A stretch of 64,000 nucleotides of DNA. It comes from Gammaproteobacteria bacterium. Its GTDB lineage: Bacteria > Pseudomonadota > Gammaproteobacteria > Ga0077536. The notes under the pieces were generated by a model. That model was not told the origin of the DNA and did not search any database. It saw only the letters and a list, made by a program, of their open reading frames with translations. The position numbers and the translations under genes are program-made. Position 1 is the stretch's first letter. Every line of letters begins with the position of its first letter. The DNA is taken from NCBI GenBank assembly GCA_020849475.1, contig JADLGE010000057.1, positions 1-64,000 of the forward strand, read 5' to 3'. This document shows positions 17,649 to 24,574 of the stretch, one piece after another.

Positions 17649-19279
17649 TGATAGCGCTCCTCGAAGCCCATCGCGCCGGGTTGTATCGGCGCGCGCAGTG
17701 GCTGCCGAACATCGTCGCCGGCGTGATCGTCGGCGTGGTGGCATTGCCCTTGGCCATGGCCTTCGCCATCGCGTCCGGCGCGCGCCCGGAACAGGGTTTG
17801 TATACCGCCATCATCGGCGGCGGCCTGGTGTCGGTGCTGGGCGGCAGCCGCCTGCAGATTGCGGGCCCGACCGGCGCCTTCATCGCCATCCTGTCGGGCA
17901 TCACCGCCAAGTACGGCATCGGCGGGCTGCAAATCGCGACGCTCATGGCCGGCGTGATGCTGACGCTCATGGGCATTGCGCGCATGGGCGGCGTCATCAA
18001 ATTCATTCCGGCGCCGGTCATCGTCGGCTTCACGGCCGGCATCGGCGTCATCATTTTCGTTGGCCAGTGGCGCGACTTCCTTGGTTTGCCCAAGGTCGAT
18101 GGTGAGCATTTTCACGAGAAGCTCTGGCACCTCATCCAGGTTTTGCCGCAGGTTCACCTGCCGACCCTGGCGCTGGCGCTGATGAGCCTCGCGCTGGTGC
18201 TGCTCGCACCGAAGGTAAAAGCGCTGGCACGGGTGCCCGGCCCCTTGATTGCCATGCTGGCGGCGACGCTCGCCCAGCACTATCTGCAACTGCCCGGCGT
18301 CGCCACCATCGGCAGTGCGTTTGGCGGCATACCGCAGGGCCTGCCGAGCTTCGCCTTACCGGATTTGTCGGTGTCGGAAATGCTGACCTTGATCGGCCCG
18401 GCCTTCACCATCGCCATGCTCGGCGCCATCGAGTCCTTGCTGTCCGCGGTGGTCGCGGACGGCATGGCCGGCACGCGTCACGATTCCAACCAGGAATTGA
18501 TCGGCCAAGGCATCGCCAACATCGTCGCGCCGATGTTTGGCGGCTTTGCCGCAACCGGCGCGATTGCGCGCACCGCCACCAATATCCGCAACGGCGCGAC
18601 CAGCCCGCTGGCCGGCGTGGTGCATGCCGCCACCTTGATTGCGGTGCTGCTGTTCTTAGCGCCACTCGCCGCCAGCATTCCGCTGGCCGCTCTCGCCGCG
18701 ATTCTGTTCGTGGTGGCGTGGAACATGAGCGAGCTGAAACATGTGGCTTTCATCCTGCGCAAGGCGCCGACCGCCGACCGCATGATTCTCATCATCACGT
18801 TTGCGCTGACGGTATTCGTTGACCTCGTGGTGGCGGTCAATGTCGGCGTGATCCTCGCGGTGCTGCACTTCCTGCGGCGCATGTCGGAGGTGGTCGACAC
18901 CCAGCCGATGGATGCGGAAGAACTGCAGGAAGAACTCGAGGATCACGGCCTCGCCGCGTTACCGGCCGGGGTGATGGTCTACGAAATCGACGGACCGATG
19001 TTCTTTGGCGCCGTCGAGAATTTTGAACGCGCACTGTTGCAGACCCATACCGACCCGGAAGTCCTGCTGATACGCCTGCGCCGCGTGCCGTTCATGGACA
19101 TCACCGGCATCCAGACGCTGGAAGAAGCGGTGGACGAACTCACGGGCCGCAAAGTGCGCGTGGTGCTGTGCGAAGCGAACGAACGGGTGCTGGCCAAGCT
19201 GGCCAAGGCCGGCGTGCTGGAGAAACTCGGCGAGACGGGCTACCAGCAGGAATTTGCTGGGGCCGTGGCGCGCCTGTGA
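17648..19279 (+). CDS. SulP family anion transporter with STAS domain
   Basis: Inner-membrane SLC26/SulP transporter, 543 residues, GTG start overlapping the upstream stop. About twelve hydrophobic segments span 15-410, with the family signature near TM1-3 (GVVALPLAMAFAIASG, GLYTAIIGGGLVSVLGGSR, IAGPTGAFI). A cytoplasmic STAS domain (about 430-535) contains MVYEIDGPMFFGAVENF and RRVPFMDITGIQTLEE (conserved DxTG). Substrates in the family include sulfate, bicarbonate, fumarate and other anions; none can be assigned here. Confidence 0.93.
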   Translation: MIALLEAHRAGLYRRAQWLPNIVAGVIVGVVALPLAMAFAIASGARPEQGLYTAIIGGGLVSVLGGSRLQIAGPTGAFIAILSGITAKYGIGGLQIATLMAGVMLTLMGIARMGGVIKFIPAPVIVGFTAGIGVIIFVGQWRDFLGLPKVDGEHFHEKLWHLIQVLPQVHLPTLALALMSLALVLLAPKVKALARVPGPLIAMLAATLAQHYLQLPGVATIGSAFGGIPQGLPSFALPDLSVSEMLTLIGPAFTIAMLGAIESLLSAVVADGMAGTRHDSNQELIGQGIANIVAPMFGGFAATGAIARTATNIRNGATSPLAGVVHAATLIAVLLFLAPLAASIPLAALAAILFVVAWNMSELKHVAFILRKAPTADRMILIITFALTVFVDLVVAVNVGVILAVLHFLRRMSEVVDTQPMDAEELQEELEDHGLAALPAGVMVYEIDGPMFFGAVENFERALLQTHTDPEVLLIRLRRVPFMDITGIQTLEEAVDELTGRKVRVVLCEANERVLAKLAKAGVLEKLGETGYQQEFAGAVARL

Positions 19280-19289
19280 ATGTGTGAAT

Positions 19290-19311
19290 GTGCGATTGAA
19301 ATCGCACCTAC
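19290..19311. repeat. short palindromic repeat, family A, overlapping kdpE stop
   Basis: GTGCGATT-GA-AATCGCAC followed by CTAC, a variant of the GTAGGTGCGAAT palindrome. It fills the 28-bp gap between the convergent SulP and kdpE genes and overlaps the kdpE stop codon (19308-19310). Confidence 0.6.
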
Positions 19312-20018
19312 CAGGGTTCGATGCAGAAGCGGTAGCCGACGCCCGCTTCGGTGATGAAATGACGCGGACGCGTCGGGTCGACTTCCAGCTTGCGGCGCAA
19401 GGCCGTCATGTAGACGCGCAGGTAGTGATGGTCGCTGGCATGGGACGGCCCCCACACCTCGCGCAGCAAATGCCGATGGGTCATCACGCGGCCAGCGTTG
19501 CTTATCAGCACGCTGAGCAATCGATACTCGATGGGTGTCAGGTGCACGACCGCGTCGTCGCGTCGGACCACGCGCGATGCCATGTCGATCACGACCGTGC
19601 CGAAGCTCAGCTGCTGCTGCTGGACAGTGCCGCTGCGGGTGCGACGTAGCAAGGCACGCACGCGCGCCATGAGTTCGCTGACGCCGAAAGGCTTGGTCAG
19701 AAAATCGTCGGCGCCGGCATCCAGCGCGGCGACGCGATCCTGCTCATGGGGGCGCGCCGACAGGATCAAGACCGGCACACTCGACCAGCCGCGAATGTCC
19801 CGCACCACATCGATGCCATCGCCATCGGGCAGACCAAGATCGAGAATCACCAAGTCCGGGCGGCGCGTGCCGACCTCGCTCAGGCCCTGGCGCGCGGTAT
19901 CCGCTTCAAACACCTGCCAACGCTCGGCGGCGAGGGCCATGCCGACGAAGCGTCGAATCTGCTTCTCGTCCTCGATGAGCACGACGCGCATCGACGGCGC
20001 TTCATCGACGCTGTTCAT
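19308..20018 (-). CDS. kdpE: KdpE-type response regulator
   Basis: OmpR/PhoB-class response regulator of 236 residues. Receiver (about 10-122): acidic pair IEDEKQIRRF, phospho-acceptor Asp60 in VILDLGLPDGDG, LSARPHEQDRVAALDAGADDFLTKPF. The winged-helix domain (about 145-232) includes LTPIEYRLLSVLISNAGRVMTH, LLREVWGPSHASDHHYLRVY and the C-terminal ITEAGVGYRF. The LTPIEYRLL and THRHLLREVWGP blocks match KdpE specifically, the regulator of K+ uptake. It overlaps the upstream kinase stop by four bases (ATGA). No kdpFABC is in the window; the nearest K+ transporter gene is kup. Confidence 0.9.
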   Translation of the reverse strand: MNSVDEAPSMRVVLIEDEKQIRRFVGMALAAERWQVFEADTARQGLSEVGTRRPDLVILDLGLPDGDGIDVVRDIRGWSSVPVLILSARPHEQDRVAALDAGADDFLTKPFGVSELMARVRALLRRTRSGTVQQQQLSFGTVVIDMASRVVRRDDAVVHLTPIEYRLLSVLISNAGRVMTHRHLLREVWGPSHASDHHYLRVYMTALRRKLEVDPTRPRHFITEAGVGYRFCIEPW

Positions 20019-21571
20019 GGCTCCTCCAGTGGCGTGTCAGGCGGCGTGCCGGCAGGCAGGCGCAGGGTGATGCATGCGCCGCCGGTGGCGCGATTCTCAG
20101 CCTTGACGTTGCCGTTGTGTGCCTCGACCACGGCACGCACGATGGACAAACCCAAGCCGACACCGCCGCTCGAACTTTCCCCTTGGCCGCGGGTGAATTT
20201 TTCGAACAACTGGTTTTCATTGCCGGCCGGCAAGCCTGGACCATCGTCAGCGATGGAGATTTCTATCCACGGCCCCAGGCTGCGCGCGGCAATTTCTATG
20301 GTGCTGCCCGTGGGGGTGTACTTGGCGGCGTTTTCCAGCAGGTTGCACAAGGCGCGCTCCATCAACAGCGTGTCGAATTCCACCAGCGGCAACGTCGCCG
20401 GCAAATCAACCCGCACAGTGTGCGCGGCCAGCATCGCCGCGCGCGCCTGCAAGGCCACGCCCACCACCTCTTCCAGCGGCTGCCACTCGCGATTCAAGCG
20501 CACATTGCCCGCCTGCAGGCGCGCCATCTCCAACAGGTTCATGACCAGGGTGCTGGTGCGCAGTGCTTCCTCGCGTATCGATTCGGCGATGTCAGCCTGG
20601 GCGGGCGCCAAGGGTGGGCCGGCCAGGTTGAGTGAATCGGCGAGCCCGGCCAACACCGTGAGCGGCGTCTTGAGATCATGGGAAAGCGCCGCCAGCAGCG
20701 AATTGCGCAGGCGCTCCGACTCCATATGCACCACTGCATCCTGCGCAATGGTGATGAAATGAATGCGTTCGAGTGCAATCGCGATCAGCGCGGCGGTGGT
20801 ATCGAGCAGGCGGCGTTGCTCAGGGTTCAGCCGCCACGTTTCGGAACGCGGCACGAGCACCAGCACGCCGCGCGTGCGCATTGGCGCCTTGAGCGGCACG
20901 TAGAGCGCCGGCGCGGAAGGCTGCGTATCGGTGCCGATGCCGGCGCCTGCATTGTGCTCAAGCGACCAGCGCGCAATGCCCACATCCGCCTGCGCTGGCA
21001 AGCTGCAACCCGGCGCACCGACCAGTCCGTCGGCGTTATCCAGCAGCAACAAGCCAGGCTCGACGTCGAACAGCCGCGCCAGGTAGCGATTGCTGATATC
21101 GGCGGTCTGTTCGAGCGTCAACACCGAAGACAAATCGCGCGACATTTCAAACAGCGCGCGCATGCGTCGTTCGCGCTCGTGCGCGACCATCGCCTGAAAG
21201 CGCAGGCGCGCGGTCAATTGGCCGACCAGCACCGCCACCCCCAGCATCACCACGAAGGTCACGGTGAAATCGAGATCGTGGACGGACAAGGATCCGCGCG
21301 GCGGCACGTAAAAAAAATCGAAGCACACGACCGACAGCACGGCCGCTACCAAGCCCGGCCCCGGCCCGAAGCGATAGGCAGCCAGCACCGCGGACAACAG
21401 CAGCAGCATGACCGAATTGGTGCGACCGAGAGTGTCTTGCCATGGCGCGGTGGCGAGCGTGGCGAGGATGACGCAAGCGCTCGCGCCCAGGGTGGCGCGC
21501 CATGGCTTGCGCTCAGGGTCGCTGCCTGCCGGCTGGGTGCCGGGCCCAGGATTTGCCGAAGGCGTGGTCAC
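20015..21571 (-). CDS. shortened KdpD-like sensor histidine kinase
   Basis: 518 residues against about 900 in classical KdpD. The N-terminal KdpD and universal-stress domains are missing: the protein starts directly with the DUF4118 four-helix membrane module (about 28-120, including CFDFFYVPPRGSLSV). A GAF-like domain (about 140-270), the HisKA domain with His298 in LAALSHDLKTPLT, and the HATPase domain (ENAAKYTP, DDGPGLP, GGVGLGLSIVRAVVEAHNG) follow. It should phosphorylate the KdpE product, with which it overlaps by 4 bases. Loss of the cytoplasmic N-terminal half implies different signal input. Confidence 0.92.
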   Translation of the reverse strand: MTTPSANPGPGTQPAGSDPERKPWRATLGASACVILATLATAPWQDTLGRTNSVMLLLLSAVLAAYRFGPGPGLVAAVLSVVCFDFFYVPPRGSLSVHDLDFTVTFVVMLGVAVLVGQLTARLRFQAMVAHERERRMRALFEMSRDLSSVLTLEQTADISNRYLARLFDVEPGLLLLDNADGLVGAPGCSLPAQADVGIARWSLEHNAGAGIGTDTQPSAPALYVPLKAPMRTRGVLVLVPRSETWRLNPEQRRLLDTTAALIAIALERIHFITIAQDAVVHMESERLRNSLLAALSHDLKTPLTVLAGLADSLNLAGPPLAPAQADIAESIREEALRTSTLVMNLLEMARLQAGNVRLNREWQPLEEVVGVALQARAAMLAAHTVRVDLPATLPLVEFDTLLMERALCNLLENAAKYTPTGSTIEIAARSLGPWIEISIADDGPGLPAGNENQLFEKFTRGQGESSSGGVGLGLSIVRAVVEAHNGNVKAENRATGGACITLRLPAGTPPDTPLEEP

Positions 21572-21637
21572 GAACGAGCGATGGAATCCATATGGGTTTC
21601 GAAATCGAGTGGCTTCGCTGGCCGCGAAGCGCGGATT

Positions 21638-21654
21638 TTTACAGCATCTTTATA
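21638..21654. promoter_or_regulatory. candidate KdpE-binding site
   Basis: TTTACA-GCATC-TTTATA lies in the 105-bp divergent gap between the KdpD-like kinase gene and the DUF4118-GAF/kup genes. Two hexamers of this type separated by 5 bp match the arrangement I recall for the Escherichia coli kdp operator (TTTATA and TTTACA half-sites), and a CCGCCCC run follows as it does there. Read on the minus strand, TATAAA could also be the -10 of the kinase operon. Recognised by eye. Confidence 0.45.
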
Positions 21655-21676
21655 CCGCCCCGACCACACTGCACCC

Positions 21677-22516
21677 ATGGAAGGGCTATTCGCAAGCGCC
21701 TCGTACCCGCATCAAGACCGCGGCGCGCGGGGCTATGTCGCGGCGCTCGCGCTCGCTGCCTTGACCACGCTGCTCGCCACTCCGCTGCTTGGCCACATCA
21801 GCCTGTTGAACATCATGCCCTTGTTCTTCATCGGCGTGGTGGTGACCAGCATCGCCTGGGGTCGCGGGCCCGGCATCGTGGCCGCGCTTGCTTCAGTGCT
21901 GTGCTTCGATTTCTTCTTCGTGCCACCTCGTTTTTCGCTCAGCGTCGCTGCTAGTGAATCACTGGTGAGCTTCGCGGTCATGCTCGGCATCTCGCTGGTG
22001 CTCGGCCATCTCACCGCGGCGCTGCGCGAGCAGGTACTGGAGGCGGAGCTGCGCGCCGATGAAGCGGTGCTGCTGCACCAGCTCGCGCGAGATCTCGGCG
22101 GCGCCGTCGACTTTGTCGATCTCGAACAACGCTTGAACGCGGTTCTCGAACGTAGCCTGGGCATCAATGCGCAGCTGCTGTTGCCGGACAGTCATCACGA
22201 TTTGCATACCTTGACGGACAATCGCGAGGCGCTCGGCATGCTGGAGCGACTGATAGCCCAAGGTGTGTGGGCGAGCGGCCATGCCCTGCATGCCAATCCC
22301 GATCTACGCGACGACATGCTGACACTGTTGTTGCCGCTTGCCGGTCGCGGCGGGTCGCGCGGCGTATTGGCCCTGCATGAGCCGAAGGCAATGCCGGCGC
22401 GCGAACTGCCCGAAGGACTGTGCGACGCCATCACCGCGCTGGTCGGCGCCGCGCTCGCACGCATCGATGCCGAACTGCCGCGCGCCGCGCATCCTCACCG
22501 TCACGCGCAGCACTGA
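21677..22516 (+). CDS. DUF4118-GAF membrane protein, KdpD sensor half without kinase
   Basis: 279 residues. Four hydrophobic helices (about 18-115) carry the KdpD-type DUF4118 signature, including AWGRGPGIVAALASVLCFD and FFFVPPRFSLSV. They are followed by a coiled stretch (LREQVLEAELRADEAVLLHQ) and a GAF-like domain (about 125-265). There is no H-box, N-box or G-box, so it cannot autophosphorylate. It is divergent from the kinase that has the same two modules plus HisKA/HATPase, and lies 31 bases upstream of kup. It may act as a sensor partner. The Met at 21677 lacks an obvious ribosome site. Confidence 0.75.
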   Translation: MEGLFASASYPHQDRGARGYVAALALAALTTLLATPLLGHISLLNIMPLFFIGVVVTSIAWGRGPGIVAALASVLCFDFFFVPPRFSLSVAASESLVSFAVMLGISLVLGHLTAALREQVLEAELRADEAVLLHQLARDLGGAVDFVDLEQRLNAVLERSLGINAQLLLPDSHHDLHTLTDNREALGMLERLIAQGVWASGHALHANPDLRDDMLTLLLPLAGRGGSRGVLALHEPKAMPARELPEGLCDAITALVGAALARIDAELPRAAHPHRHAQH

Positions 22517-22547
22517 AAATCACCACCCGCCTGGAGTCGACCATCCG

Positions 22548-24425
22548 ATGACCGCATCTGCGCCTGCCCACGGCACGGCAACCCCTAAGTTGGCACTCGC
22601 CGCGCTCGGCGTGGTGTTCGGCGATATCGGCACCAGCCCGCTGTATGCCTTCAGGGAAGCGTTTGCCGGCGCCCATGGGCTGGCCGTCGACGAGGCCAGC
22701 GTCCTGGCGGTGCTGTCGGCACTGTTCTGGGCCGTGACGCTGGTCATTTCCATCAAGTATGTCGCCATCGTCTTGCGCTTCGACAACCAAGGTGAAGGCG
22801 GCGTGCTGGCCTTGACCGCGCTCGCCCACCGCCTCGCCACCGGCAGCGGACGCGCCTCGGGCGTGGTCATCATCGGCGGCGTGTTCGCCGCCGCCTTGTT
22901 CTATGGCGACGCCATCATCACGCCGGCCATCTCGGTGCTGTCGGCCATTGAAGGCACGCTGACGGTCGCGCCCAATGCCACGCACCTGGTGGTGCCGGTG
23001 ACGGTGGTCATTCTCATCCTGCTGTTCGTGTTTCAAAGCCAGGGCACCGACAGAGTCGGGCGCCTGTTCGGGCCCATCACCCTGCTGTGGTTCACGAGTC
23101 TCGCGCTGCTCGGCGCGAGCAGCATCATCGAAACGCCCGCAGTGCTCGCCGCGCTCCATCCCGGCCATGCGCTGCGCTTCATCGCCGGTGAGCCGCACAA
23201 GGCGGTGGTATTGCTGTCCGCGGTGTTTCTCGCGCTCACCGGCGGCGAAGCGCTGTATGCCGACATGGGACATTTCGGCGCGCGGCCGGTGCGCCTGGCC
23301 TGGTATGGCCTGGTGTGTCCGGCCTTGCTCATCAATTATTTTGGCCAGGGGGCGCTGGTCTTGCGCGATGCCGCGGCGGTCGCCAATCCCTTCTATCGAC
23401 TGGCGCCAGAAGCCGCCGTACTGCCCATGGTGCTGCTCGCCACCGCCGCCACCGTCATCGCGTCGCAAGCCACCATCACCGGCGCCTATTCCATGACCTT
23501 GCAGGCGACGCGCCTGGGCTTCCTGCCTCGCGTGCGCATACTGCATACCTCCGATACCGAGCGCGGCCAGATTTATGTGCCGGCGGTGAACTGGCTGATG
23601 CTGCTGGCGGTGGTGTGGCTGGTATTCGCATTCAAATCATCGGGCGCACTGGCGGCGGCCTATGGCATCGCGGTATCGGGCACCATGATCATCACCACGG
23701 TGCTAGCGTTCTATGTGCGACGCATCACCGGCGGCCGCTCACGCGCGCTGTTGCTGTGCCTGCTGGTGATGTTTGCACTGCTTGAGACCCTGTTCCTCGG
23801 CGCCAATCTGCTGAAGATAGGCGATGGCGGCTGGTTGCCTTTGGCGCTCGGCGCCCTGCTGTTCCTGCTGCTTACCACCTGGAAGGAAGGCAGTTCACGC
23901 GTCAGCGCACAACGCCGACGCATCGACATTCCGATGCAGGATTTTCTGCGTGATGCGGCGCCCGATGTGCCGACGGTGGCGGGCACTGCGGTGTATCTGA
24001 CCTCCGACCCGCAGCTCGTGCCCAGCGCCCTGTTTCACAACTTGAAGCACTTCAAGGTCATGCATGAGCGCACGGTGTTTCTCAACGTCGTCAACGAAGA
24101 GATCCCGTGGATGAGCAACGCGCAACGCGTGCAGGTGGTGCAACTGAAAGACAATGTGTACGCGGTCGCCGCGCGCTTCGGCTTTCGTGAAGAGCCCGAT
24201 GTCCCATCGGCGCTAAGCCTGGCTGCCGCGCAAGGCCTCGTCACCGAGCCCATGGACACCACCTATTTCATCGCGCGCTCTTTGATTGTCGATGGCCCCG
24301 GCGAATTGCCGCGCTGGCGCTGCGCGCTGTTCTCGTGGATGACGCGCCAATCGGAAAGCGCCGCGAGTTATTTTCGACTACCCGCCAATCGCGTCGTGGA
24401 ACTCGGCACCCAGGTGATGCTGTAA
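22548..24425 (+). CDS. kup: Kup-type low-affinity potassium uptake protein
   Basis: Inner-membrane K+/H+ symporter of 625 residues, the usual Kup length. The start ATG 22548 gives the canonical N-terminus LALAALGVVFGDIGTSPLYAFREAF, with GGAG twelve bases upstream. About twelve membrane segments follow with family blocks GEGGVLALTAL, FYGDAIITPAISVLSAIEG, GGEALYADMGHFGARPVRLAW and IASQATITGAYSM. A soluble C-terminal domain (about 460-625) begins near GTAVYLTSDP. It is downstream of the KdpD-like sensor half on the same strand, which suggests K+ or turgor-linked control. Confidence 0.96.
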   Translation: MTASAPAHGTATPKLALAALGVVFGDIGTSPLYAFREAFAGAHGLAVDEASVLAVLSALFWAVTLVISIKYVAIVLRFDNQGEGGVLALTALAHRLATGSGRASGVVIIGGVFAAALFYGDAIITPAISVLSAIEGTLTVAPNATHLVVPVTVVILILLFVFQSQGTDRVGRLFGPITLLWFTSLALLGASSIIETPAVLAALHPGHALRFIAGEPHKAVVLLSAVFLALTGGEALYADMGHFGARPVRLAWYGLVCPALLINYFGQGALVLRDAAAVANPFYRLAPEAAVLPMVLLATAATVIASQATITGAYSMTLQATRLGFLPRVRILHTSDTERGQIYVPAVNWLMLLAVVWLVFAFKSSGALAAAYGIAVSGTMIITTVLAFYVRRITGGRSRALLLCLLVMFALLETLFLGANLLKIGDGGWLPLALGALLFLLLTTWKEGSSRVSAQRRRIDIPMQDFLRDAAPDVPTVAGTAVYLTSDPQLVPSALFHNLKHFKVMHERTVFLNVVNEEIPWMSNAQRVQVVQLKDNVYAVAARFGFREEPDVPSALSLAAAQGLVTEPMDTTYFIARSLIVDGPGELPRWRCALFSWMTRQSESAASYFRLPANRVVELGTQVML

Positions 24426-24430
24426 GTTAG

Positions 24431-24474
24431 AATTCATTCGCACCTGCAAGTGTCAGATTGAAGTCTGACCCACA
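24431..24474. repeat. palindromic repeats, families A (half) and B
   Basis: AATTCATTCGCACCTGC (24431-24447) is a half copy of family A. TGTCAGATTGAAGTCTGACC (starting 24451) plus CACA is a family B copy. Both sit just after the kup stop. Confidence 0.65.
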
Positions 24475-24484
24475 AAAACAGGAG

Positions 24485-24534
24485 CGCCCGCCGTCTGAAT
24501 GTCAGACTTCGGTCTGATATTCAGACGGCGGGCG
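24485..24534. terminator. nested perfect hairpin between convergent kup and alcohol dehydrogenase genes
   Basis: CGCCCGCCGTCTGAAT (24485-24500) is exactly complementary to ATTCAGACGGCGGGCG (24519-24534). The interval is itself a family B repeat, GTCAGAC-TTCG-GTCTGAT, with a UUCG tetraloop. The whole folds into one stem of about 23 bp, suited to terminating both convergent transcripts. Confidence 0.75.
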
Positions 24535-24574
24535 GAGTCTTGAACCTGCCTTTGCGCTGCGCTTGAAATCGCAG

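Noticed and set aside
20678-22516. 612-codon plus-strand ORF
   Set aside because: Its first two thirds are antisense to the KdpD-like kinase and have no domain pattern; only the part from 21677 is a real gene.
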